From Leuctra nigra (Eukaryota; Arthropoda; Insecta; Plecoptera; Leuctridae), in the NCBI GenBank assembly GCA_934045905.1, contig OW203771.1, forward strand, positions 23,196,069 to 23,260,068: DNA of 64,000 bases, in the 5' to 3' direction. Positions 12,242 to 22,390 of this stretch are shown one piece after another. The notes below the pieces were generated by a model. The model had not been told where the DNA came from. It made no database searches and worked only from the letters and a program-made list of their open reading frames with translations. Position 1 is the first letter of the stretch; each line of letters begins with the position of its first letter. A program made the position numbers and the translations under genes.

Positions 12242-15200
12242 AGGAAAACCAGGACCAAAAATAGTACATGGTGTGTACTTGATATGCACTGCATTATGTA
12301 TGGTAATTTGGTGGGTTTGGCCCAACACAGAAATCAGACAATGCAGGAGTTGAATAAGAATTACAATCATGTCGGCCCATATTGCGCAAGAGTTATTATG
12401 ATTCTATTTAAAATTCTTTTTTTATTTTTATTTATTTCTTAGTGGAAGCTATCTAGGAGCATACTTGAAAATAACAAATTTCACTTTCTCACGAATTTGT
12501 TTTCCCAAATTATAAAATATATATAATTTCTTTAAAAAATATATTTTTGAGTCAGGTTTCAGCATCAAATCTTGAGCGAACTTTTATATAATCAAAAATA
12601 ATAACAGTAAATGAAGTTTCTACTCCTTACCTTCAATTAATGTCATTTAATTATTGCTTCACTTATATGTCCTGTCGCTGTTTTAATTTGTTAAACAGGT
12701 ATCAATGAGTCTTTGATTGAAAACAATGATCTGTAATTGTGATTCAGCCTTTATTTTGAGGGTAATATAAAAGGTTAATTTGATTATTTAGATTGCATCA
12801 TAAAAAAATACTAACGAACTTTTGTGAGCTTTACGAATAAGTTTGAAAATGAAACAGATATTTTTTCCTGTAACAATGAGTTGGAGAATTGAGACATCAT
12901 TAAAAGATAATCATCTATAACGATGTTCTGTTTGAAAAGAGGAAGAAAAGAACGGGATTGGGAAATCTTATCCAATTATAGAACATTACTAAGTTTGCAA
13001 ACAATACGAGGGGAATGTTTACGATATCAATTATTATAAAAATTCGTTTTAATTAATTTTTATAAAAGAAAAGATTTTAAGGATTCTACACCTTAATTAA
13101 TTAAGAAACAAGATATTTAGCTGCGGAGAGGGAGATTTCATTATTAATATGAATATTTTTCCTTCAAAACTCTGCAATACAGGTTTATAAAAAGATTGGA
13201 CGTACTTAGTTTTTGCAACTAGTGAAATGCAATCTCAATGGATAATCGTATAATTTTGAGGAGTTTAAACTTTGAAAATGAGTAAATCTCTCATGAATGT
13301 TTGTTATGCATCAGTCTTTTCGTTTAGTTTAAAAAAAAACTCCGCTTCCATTTAAATATTAAATGTATACGAATTCTTAAAAGCTCAATACTATTTTACA
13401 ACCAACCAACATCTGATTTCACGCCTTCCGAATAACAAAAAGACGTAATAAAATCACAACCAAAACGAAATGACTGACCGACAATCAACTTCCTCAAATC
13501 CATAAACTTGTGCACGAACTTTTTCACGCCCCGCCAAATTAAATTCTATTTTACAACATACCTACAGAACAAAGACGAATTCCAATAAGTATATCCCCAC
13601 CAATCACAAACACTCTCTCATAAAATAAAAAAAACTAACCAATCACATTGCTCTGTTATTGGAAGGGTTTTAGGATTACTCCATCAGGCAGATTGTTTCC
13701 GTTTCCTGTTAATGTTTCCAAGAAAGCCGGTGCAAGGAAGAGGGGGGGGGGGGAGGGGGGGCTTTTGGCAAATCACTATTTCTCACTTGCCATCTCTGTT
13801 TTTTTTATTGCTTCGGTAGTAAACATTGCGGAGGGAAACGTCATCAAATAACGAGATGGGGTCATAAGACACCTCTTAAAAGAACCCCCTTCCCCCCCCC
13901 CCCTCCCTCACCCGCCCTCAACACTCGTCAAGAGCAAACGTCAGGGGCTGCCACAAAGAAGTCAAAGAGAAAGAGACATTAATCCAAAGAAGGATGATTT
14001 TTTTGTCTATCGTTAGGGGGAATAAGGGGAAGCCAAAAAGTCGGAAAAATCCTGGTGAATTAATTTTCCGTGTCTTTCCTGACACAGTTACGGGTTTTTC
14101 ATGATGGGCCACTAAAAACTTTTTGTTTTCTGGGCAACTTTTTTCTGCGGCCACGCGCGGGGAAGTTTATAATTTCGGGGTTAAGTTAATTTACCGACCA
14201 CAAAGTTGACAAATCCGGGTCAGGTTCATTCATCATGAACGGAGAAAAAATAAAGTTACGAAACACTTAAAAATAAAAGTTTAATTATGCTTTTGAAAAA
14301 ATAAATTACCTGAATGTATATGTTAATAAATCAATTGGCTCACCTTCCTACACCTCTGAGTAAAGTAACACCATTATTGCAAATACGATATTCGGATTCC
14401 CAATAATGCCAAACCAACACTTTAACAGTCCACTTAACCATCTCTTTAAAAAAAAATCACATTAAAAACCTTTATCCAGCACTCAAAATTATGACCCCAC
14501 ATTTCCAATTTCCCCTTTCCACAACCAATCAAAACCTTTCCAACAGTAGATCTCATTCTGACGGTCTCTATACCGATGGCAAGGGTAGGGGTGTATTAGC
14601 AACGGGGTGAGAGGCCACTCATTTTACGTGTGTTCATTTTATTGCACCCTTAGTACAACGATTTTATTATTTTCAGCCGAGATTTTCGTCCTCAGTTATA
14701 CTACCTAGTCGTGCCTTGAACCTTAAGCGATTTACCGTACTTAACGTGCACCAATTTTCCTTTCTTGGTGAAAAGCATTCGGAACGAAAGAAAATGTCCT
14801 AATAGGCCACGGGAAAATATTATGACGTCATTATATGAGAAGTCTATTATATTTCTGTGACGTAACAACGTGAGCGGAGGAAATCTGGAAGGGAAGAAAG
14901 GGATTTGTACAATTAGCGGGAATAAACTGGCCTCAGATGGGTAAGATTAGAGGGTTAAGAAGAGAAGAAATCCGGTTAGGATATGATCGTTAGTGAGCAG
15001 TTTATTTTCGTGATATTTGATTGGTCTAATAAAAATGTTATTTCTCTTGTTAAATCTGTAATAGTTATAAATAAGATAACTAAAGACACAACCATCTCTT
15101 GAACAGACTCCGGTATAGTCACAAATAAAAATTAAAAATATAAAATATCACGCAATATTTCGGAGATGTTACAGATTTCAAAAAACTCGAAATTAGGGGG

Positions 15201-16485
15201 GCTGGCGTTAAGCTGTCCCCCCTACTTTGAATATTGAATAACTTTTTAGGGGTTGTGGTGCACAATTCAAATTTGGTGGTGCAAAATGGTGCACAATTGT
15301 TGCAAAATTCCTGCGTTGAAAAAAAATCGACATTTTTTTCAGGGGTACCAAGTGTGCAACTCGATTTTTTTTTTTTTATGTTTGTGACATGCAATCAAAC
15401 TTGATCAAGTCCTATGAAAACGACACCCATATCATAACATTCCAGCAGCCAGCACACGCTTCAAAAAGCGTTTAAGTAATGTTTAAGTGTACCAAATTTC
15501 ACTTAATAATGATCACAAAAATATGATTATTAGAAGATGAAAAAACGTAAAAAATTCTGCTATGCGGATGTGAAAAGTTCTAAGAGATTGAACACTAACG
15601 AATCCATGTTATTTCCCTGTTATTCTGAATGGTAATTACACCTGACCACCACGTCAGTACTGAACTTCAACCCTATAGGGCGCGTCAATGTTCGGTCCAG
15701 GGGGGGGGGGGGACTACATTTTCACGGCACTTTGACGGCAGACGGAGCGGAAAATTGCATCGAACCACCTTGACATTACGTTGCTACATGTGCAAAAATA
15801 TCACATGGAGTTAGAAGATTTAAGTATGTGGTAAACATTTTGCTGACCGCTTTGGTTTTTGAAAACCGTTTCTATGAAAGGATATAATTAGTATTATTTT
15901 GGAAAAAGAAAACTCTTTCAGTGAAAGACAAGCTTGGTACTTAAAACATTTTAAAATTTTCTATGTTAATTAGTAATAATTCATTCAAAGAAAAACAAAC
16001 AATTTTTTTTAGTTATAAATCAATATTTTGTTCAACCCTTCTGTGAACTTCTTCAATATAAAATAAAGAAGTAAACAGCATTTTCTACCTGTTTACTTGA
16101 TTAAAGGCTGCTTCATTAATATTAATCTCGCTGACCGCCATGTAAAAATCATTTTAAATATTCATAAGTAATAATGACCATAAGAATATCCATGAAAACA
16201 TGATAGGAAATTTGACATCAATCGGTTCACATTTGGTTTCCAATCGTTCCCGATTTAGCTATAGTTTTGCACGGCTTTGTGGCAAAACTGGCGTCTATTT
16301 ATTTTAACAAGACACGAAGCAAAAGAAGAGCAAGACTATATAATCAAATTTATCAAACGAGCATTCGATCAGAGAGTATTGTTAACGTATTTTGTATAAA
16401 CCAAATTTTAGAACATTTTTAACATTCTCAATTTGTTTCAATGGCAGAAAGGAAACTTTGAAGCAAAAAGTTCAGTCCTTCTGAT
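12242..16485. other. largely unique DNA with long G and C runs; no supported gene
   Basis: Contains a G-rich tract at about 13740-13768 and a C-rich tract at about 13884-13910, opposite in strand and 120 bp apart, so they could pair. G-runs also occur at about 15196 and 15700. G+C is higher than average at 13640-14250 and 14560-15000, and the second stretch holds TGACGTCAT near 14824 and GTGACGTAAC near 14858. Open frames up to 91 codons occur, none recognisable. Unspliced exons or conserved non-coding DNA cannot be excluded. Confidence 0.45.
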
Positions 16486-16489
16486 ACCC

Positions 16490-16585
16490 GTCTGGCCGGG
16501 CAGCTCAGTTGGTAGAGCTCTCGCCCGGCAAATAAGAGGTCCCGGTTCGATCGGATATTTTTCACATCCCACATCTTTTCATATC
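16490..16585 (+). mobile_element. SINE family 1, copy with a shortened T-arm
   Basis: CCGGGCAGCTCAGTTGGTAG and AGCTCTCGCCCGGCAAATAA match the tRNA part of the copies at 29263 and 34634. The T-arm is cut to CCCGGTTCGATCGG, so the second half of the B-box arm is missing. It is followed by the family body GGATATTTTTCACATCCCAC. It cannot fold as a tRNA. Confidence 0.75.
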
Positions 16586-17227
16586 ATATAAAACATACCT
16601 ACTTATTCGCAATAAGGTGATCTCACAGACAGATCACAACGAAACAGCAGCAGGGCATAAGGCAAATCAAAATCACCATTCCACACGACAAAATACCAGC
16701 TAAATACCAAACAGGCCGACGTGAATCCTGGAATGTATTCATATAACCCTTATCATCAGCCCTTGCAGTAATCAAGTACTAATTGACGTTGAATCTCAAT
16801 AGAATCCTCACAAAGCCCGGATTCAATCTAGTTCCGAATTTCCGACAGAACTTTGGTTTGCTGCAAATCCGAAATAATAGGAACTGATTAATTAGGCCTT
16901 GGGATTCTTAATTAATAACCGTGCGCATGGAATTTCATTTAATTTAATTATTTTAGAAATGAAGGAATTTTGTTATGTATACCATACCTACCTGATGGAA
17001 AGGGATGTTTGCGTTTTCAATTGAAAATGAAAAGCTAGGCTTTATTGTTCTTCGTAAACTGTTTGATGTTCGCTGTGAATTTACAGTAGATATTTTTTAA
17101 ATCTGGAATAAGCTGTTCGGTAGCTCCAAGCTTTTGCATGATTTCACTTTGACATTTTGCTTTATATTATCTGTAGTTGGAATGACAATAAATGTATACA
17201 TTTCAGGTGCTAGTTCAATACATTTCG

Positions 17228-17462
17228 GTAACTCAGAGGTAAATAAATCAAAATGATTCTTGAGGCGAGTTAAACTATAACAGTCAACACCTACGGCTTC
17301 ACATAATCACATTTGTAATTGATGTAATGGCACCAATAATCAAGAGAATACTTAAATATAAATCTAATTGTTGACTTCAGTCAAATTGTAATTATATAGT
17401 TTGGATTACATCAATCCAAAAGTGTGCAACGCAAAATCGATAGGCCATCTACATCTGAGGTT
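17228..17462. mobile_element. MITE family A, copy 2
   Basis: Left end GTAACTCAGAGGTAAA and right end ATCTACATCTGAGGTT. The interior has CAAAATGATTCTTGAGGCGA and CCAAAAGTGTGCAACGC, both shared with other family members but in the opposite orientation to copy 1. Confidence 0.75.
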
Positions 17463-17640
17463 GCAGATTTGAAATAAAAATGTGGTCTTCGGAAACATTT
17501 ATTGGTATATTTTAATTTTTGGATGATTTTTTTGGTATATCCTGATTTGAAACTAGAAAAATGTTGTGACGCGTTGATCCCGAGTCTGCGTGTGTGTGAA
17601 AGTTGCTGTTCTATTGAACTTGAAAACAACTGGAATGAAA

Positions 17641-18230
17641 GTGATCACGGTGGTGTGGTCCTCGGCAGGACAGAGTATCTTTGTGATCACGGTGGTGTGG
17701 TCCTCTGCAGGACAGAGTATCTTTGTGATCACGGTGGTGTGGTCCTCGGCAGGACAGAGTATCTTTGTGATCACGGTGGTGTGGTCCTCGGCAGGACAGA
17801 GTATCTTTGTGATCACGGTGGTGTGGTCCTCGGCAGGACAGAGTATCTTTGTGATCACGGTGGTGTGGTCCTCGGCAGGACAGAGTATCTTTGTGATCAC
17901 GGTGGTGTGGTCCTCGGCAGGACAGAGTATCTTTGTGATCACGGTGTTGTGGTCCTCGGCAGGACAGAGTATCTTTGTGATCACGGTGTTGTGGTCCTCG
18001 GCAGGACAGAGTATCTTTGTGATCACGGTGGTGTGGTCCTCTGCAGGACAGAGTATCTTTGTGATCACGGTGGTGTGGTCCTCGGCAGGACAGAGTATCT
18101 TTGTGATCATGGTGGTGTGGTCCTCGGAAGGACAGAGTATCTTTGTGATCACGGTGGTGTGGTCCTCGGCAGGACAGAGTATCTTTGTGATCACGGTGGT
18201 GTGGTCCTCGGCAGGACAGAGTATCTTTGA
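17641..18230. repeat. 42-bp minisatellite, 14 copies
   Basis: The unit starts GTGATCACGGTGGTGTGGTC and repeats exactly every 42 bp from 17641 to 18230. Only a few units differ, by single bases: CTCTGCAGG for CTCGGCAGG, GTGTTGTGG for GTGGTGTGG, one GATCATGG and one CTCGGAAGG. Each unit contains the palindrome GTGATCAC and a GTCCT-CGGC-AGGAC hairpin. Because 42 is divisible by three and the unit lacks stops in several frames, long open frames appear on both strands. That is arithmetic, not evidence of coding. Confidence 0.97.
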
Positions 18231-18751
18231 CAATGGTTTAAAAATAGGATGAAAATGTGAATATTTTTCTTCCAAATCTATACACGTAATTTGTATGAAC
18301 ATTTCAGCTCGTTCTGTGATTGGTGTGACCTGGGCAGTTGCTTACATGAACAAAAATAAGAGATAGAGGGCATGAGAACCTCACCACTTTCACTTTTTCT
18401 CAAGTGAACACATTTGAAGGATACGGAGGAAAATGATACTAGTCCATTACAATTCGAAATGCTTCTGAAAAAGAAAGTAATTGCTCTGACGGCCCAAGTT
18501 TAAATATTTATTTGAAGAAACTGAAACTGCATCAATATTTCCTACAAACCAAGAGTTTATTGTAAATGGTCATACAAACCAACACCAGATGACATATCTA
18601 TCTATATGTTTTTTAAATATATTATGCTTGTAGCGTTGTTTGCCTGTACTGTTTAATAATTATTTACAATCGCGGTTATTTCTAAAGCTTTCAGTTTTCT
18701 CGTGACTTTATAATTTCTTTTAAATTAAAACTTTGAGGAAATCGTGAACGG

Positions 18752-18792
18752 CAAAGTAGGTGTTAGGTGTTAGGTGTTAATAGGTGTTAAAA
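18752..18792 (+). repeat. short TAGGTGTTA direct repeat
   Basis: GTTAGGTGTTAGGTGTTAAT and a following TAGGTGTTAAA make about four imperfect copies of a 7-9 bp unit. It is a local microsatellite with no further context. Confidence 0.7.
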
Positions 18793-19509
18793 TTAAAATT
18801 GTCCGAATTATTCAGCAGCACAGGTTATATTTATACCTATTTTATAATATTCTGTTAGGGAACACAGCTGTAATGACACATTCCATTATTTTTCTTACGA
18901 AAAGCATTAATATTAGCAAAACAGTATTATAAAATTAATAATAAATTCAATGTTATAAATCCAGTGGACGGTCGCATTACACAGCCTAGTCGTTACAATA
19001 TACCTAAATCACTCATTATTATTGCACACAGTTTTCATCAAAACTATGAAGCTACAAACTACGCTGTGCATCAATATGACATTTTTGGCTCATTGGATCT
19101 CAATAGAGTCTGAAAATAATTAAAATCTTTGCCAGCCAACCATAAAGTCCCCAACTTGTATGAAACCTGTATCGAGTAAATCGCCAAAACGTATTGCAAT
19201 TCACTTTTGCAACTGGTAAAAGTCACATCTTCAATTCAACTTTTAAATCAATTATTTGAAAATGTCATTTGGGTGATTTAAGATTGGTACGTCGCAGTAT
19301 CTCCCCTCCACGACTTGCCAACTTGGTAAAAATAAATTACAAGCAGTCGAGGAAATCGTGAAATTGTACGGTTTTAAATGACAGCTTTCATCTCTCTAAA
19401 TCCTGCTCTCTTATCTTTGGCCTCAACCTCCTCCTGAATAAATATCTGGTAAACAGCGCACAGTTAAAACGGCAGAACTGATTGACATTACATTTTTATT
19501 ACATTTGCA

Positions 19510-19640
19510 CTTTTGTTATGACTCCATTTTAAATTCGGACATGACGTCATATCTTTGAAACGGTTGGACCAATTAGAACAAAACTAGCGACAATTAATTC
19601 ATTAATTTTTTATTTAAAAAAAAATCCGCGCCAAAAGGGG
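19510..19640 (+). repeat. isolated fragment of the Helitron-like family body
   Basis: CATGACGTCATATCTTTGAA, then ACGGTTGGACCAATTAGAAC and AAAACTAGCGACAATT follow the order of the repeated block in the large elements (32690-32770 and 53810-53840). Neither end of those elements is present, so this is a decayed fragment. Confidence 0.6.
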
Positions 19641-20226
19641 AAAAAAGAGTCGTTCGCTCAACTAAAGTTGTTTCTAAAATATGTGTAATTCAAAAAAAAA
19701 ATATATACTTTGGCAGTAATCCGTTACGTTTCCTACTCTTAAGGAGGTTCCAGGGTTACGGCATAGGAATGAGAATTTGTTGTAATTCATGACACAGATT
19801 AGTGAAACCATATTACAACTAGCAAAAAATATTTTCCCCTTACCGAATGATATAATTAGATATTCTTGATTGAAGATCAGGGAGACTTGATATAGTCCAG
19901 TAACATTGGTCCTAAAACCGCAAGAGGAATGACAAAATATTGAAAATAGTCTCAAATTAAAGATAATAATTTCTAGAATAAGACTGCCGTTTGAAAATAT
20001 AGAGTCACCGGCCAAATAAGAAATAAAATGTGTATAATGTGAGAAATTTACCATAAATCTGACAACATTGCACTACAAATATGAATTATTTTGGCATAGT
20101 TTAATTTGGAACTTCAATTAAGAACATATATTGGAGCATACGGTAAGATATGAGGCATTATTTCATCAGAGATTTGTATGAATTACGGTGAATTCTAAGC
20201 ACCATGGCTGGAGCCCTGGGTCCACT

Positions 20227-22302
20227 TTAAGCTCCTGTTGTTGTCGCAAGTGTGGTTGCTCCTGTTGTAGTTCCAGCTGTCGTAGTTGCGGCAGTTATTG
20301 TTGTTCCCCCAGCTGTTGTTCCTCCAGCTGTCGTTCCCCCAGCTGTTGTTCCTCCAGCTGTTGTTCCCCCAGCTGTTGTTCCCCCAGCTGTTGTTCCCCC
20401 AGCTGTTGTTCCCCCAGCTGTAGTTCCAGCTGCAGTTGTTGCTTGTCGAACTGTAGTAACAGCACGGGGCGTCGTCACAGTTGAAACTGTCACCGGACGT
20501 GTAGTCGACTGTGTCACAGTAGCCATTGTCACAGATGTGGCAGCCTTGTGCACTTGGTCAGATATCCATTGACACATCTGCCACCTATTCCAATGTATAT
20601 TCAAGCTCTGCAAATTGTATCTCAGCGTAGCATAGTCTAAAATCTTGATCGAAGGATTTGCAGCCGCGATGTCCTGAATCCTGCGATTTGCTCTTGAGAT
20701 TTGGGATGCTGCAGTCGAGTCAGCGGCGATGATCGGTATTGTTGCTAAGAACAGGTTCGTCCTTGTCGACATCGTCCTGAGGGAATCCAGGCGGGACAGG
20801 ACGTTGGCGATGTTGATCGGATAGTTACGTGTCCCGAGCATGACGACGAGGAAGTCGTTGGAGGTGAAGGAAGTGGAGGCGATGATCTGGTTGTACGTGG
20901 AACTGGGTTGGTAGTCGCACGAGCTGACGATGGCGCGGTAGAGACGGACTGGACGGCGGTCGGTGAAGACTTCGTCGGTGATGATGGTTATGGGGCTCGT
21001 TTTACGCCAGAAGAGGGGGATGTAGATGTTTGACGGGGTTACTTGGTTGATGATGTAGTTGTTGCTGTTGATGTTGCGGTTGTTGTTGATGTTGTATGGT
21101 CGCAAACGGGTATGCACCATACCGAGGGTAAGAGAGACTGAAAAACATTAGATAATTTCATTTACATTCTTATTGTACGCAATTAAAAAATTAAACAAAA
21201 TTAGTAATTTGATATAAAATCGGAACATTTTATAAATTGACAAAAGAGCTTCACAAAATTTAAAAAATTTAAACCTATTCATTTTCCTATTTATTTATTT
21301 TTTGTACCTATTTACTTATTTATTTATTTATATTTTTATCATTATTATTTTTAATGCATTTATAAAATATATGAGTAGATGTGCTACATCCAATTCCATC
21401 TCGACTGTAATTGCGTGAATAATTTTACAACCGCTCCGTTTTCAGATAATCTAATCTAGTATTGTCGAGCCGGCTGGAGTGCTCAGTTGGTAGACCACTC
21501 TCCCGGCGTGTGAGAGATACCGGGCTAGAGACCCAAGGTCTACAACATCTTCAATCTTCAATTCACATCAATGATCAATAATCATAATCAATAGTTATGC
21601 ATTAATTTTGGTAACAAGAACACAACATCAATCCCTTTCAATAATTTCAGGAGAAAATTATAAAATTGATATGCCAACATGTAAACAGTATATATTAAAA
21701 TCCAAAGATACTACATTAACAAAATTATTGAGATGGATCGAGTTGCATAGTTGCACAATGTTTTTTTCCAGGATTGAGTAATAACAAAACGGTGTAAACT
21801 TTAAAGAGAAGAATGACTGCCACTAGGACACAGTATAGGTATAGTAAAATAGTGAATGAATTGAAAATGAGAATAATAAATGTATAATAGCTAATATTAT
21901 GAATTATATTGATTATAAAGATGATTACGTAAAATGGAAATGGGCCCTTCAATGATAAAATGCTAATGTATAATATACTCGTAAATGATTTACTAAATTT
22001 AAATGCCTTGCAAAAATCCTTTAAAAAAACTGGTGATATAAAAAATGTTAAGACTTCTCAATTTTTTACAGAAATAAAACTTAGATACCTATCAAAAGTT
22101 TAAAATCTGGTGAACACAAAAGCGAAGAGTAATTAACGTACTAACTATAATTAAATTTTTGAAGGAGAGCAAACGACCAGAAAAAGGCGAAGTTTGACAG
22201 ATGAGGGCCAAGATGAGAAATGAAAATCCCAATCAATAAGTATACGGATTATTTTAATACTATTGTGTACTTACCAATTCCAAACACTAAATAAATCTTC
22301 AT
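20227..22302 (-). CDS. secreted SGNH-like, mucin-type repeat protein (two exons)
   Basis: Exon 1 is 22302-22275 (ATG plus nine codons and one base), ending in a strong donor, G|GTAAGT. Exon 2 is 21137-20227, preceded by the acceptor TTTTTCAG. Joining is in phase and gives an N-terminus [19 protein letters not shown], a typical signal peptide, which supports this start over the internal ATG at 21120. The protein is about 312 residues. Residues 58-205 resemble a degenerate SGNH/GDSL hydrolase fold: strand ITIITDE where GDS is expected, [10 protein letters not shown] where GxND is expected, FLATIP, and IHWNRW where DxxH is expected. The Ser and Asp of the usual catalytic set are not in place, so I infer a non-catalytic or diverged protein. 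The tail from about residue 212 is Thr/Ala/Gly-rich and suits O-glycosylation. The neighbourhood is repeats only. A weak ATTAAA (20105-20100) lies about 120 nt past the stop. No family hit can be confirmed here. Confidence 0.8.
20302..20421 (-). repeat. 15-bp coding minisatellite, 8 units (TTAGG peptide)
   Basis: On the plus strand the unit is GTTGTTCCCCCAGCT. Read in the gene's frame it encodes Thr-Thr-Ala-Gly-Gly eight times. Units differ only at synonymous positions (CCTCC for CCCCC, TCGTT for TTGTT), so the peptide is kept while the DNA drifts. Copy number is likely to vary between individuals. Confidence 0.92.
21470..21535 (+). repeat. degenerate tRNA-like sequence in the intron
   Basis: GTGCTCAGTTGGTAGACCAC and TCTCCCGGCGTGTGAGAGAT resemble the D-arm and anticodon arm of SINE family 1. 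The T-arm is decayed (CCGGGCTAGAGACCC). It lies inside the intron of the secreted-protein gene, on the opposite strand. Confidence 0.6.
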
Positions 22303-22380
22303 TCTGTATTCCAAGTACACAGTAAAATGCTTCTAAGTCCTCTGGCTGCCACTTAGTACCTAAATGAAATGCCGACTGCT

Positions 22381-22390
22381 TATAGTTATA
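22381..22390 (-). promoter_or_regulatory. candidate TATA box of the secreted-protein gene
   Basis: On the minus strand TATAACTATA lies about 80 nt before the ATG at 22302. That is a reasonable distance for a TATA box plus a short 5' leader. No transcript data support it and AT-rich DNA produces such motifs often. Confidence 0.35.

Noticed and set aside
17502..18302. Open frames of 220-249 codons on both strands over the 42-bp minisatellite
   Set aside because: The repeat length is a multiple of three and the unit lacks stops in several frames, so the frames follow from the repetition. No start or splice context and no sensible protein.
19674..20054. 126-codon minus-strand frame downstream of the secreted-protein gene
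   Set aside because: In 64 kb of AT-rich DNA about one frame of this length is expected by chance. No recognisable domain, and composition is like the surrounding non-coding DNA.
20188..20572. Plus-strand Cys/Ser-rich and Val/Pro-rich frames
   Set aside because: Shadows of the minus-strand coding minisatellite; the minus frame has the signal peptide, intron and domain.
22303..22360. Arthropod initiator (TCAGT) for the secreted-protein gene
   Set aside because: GCAGTCGG is near the candidate TATA box but too close to it, and no better match stands at the expected distance.
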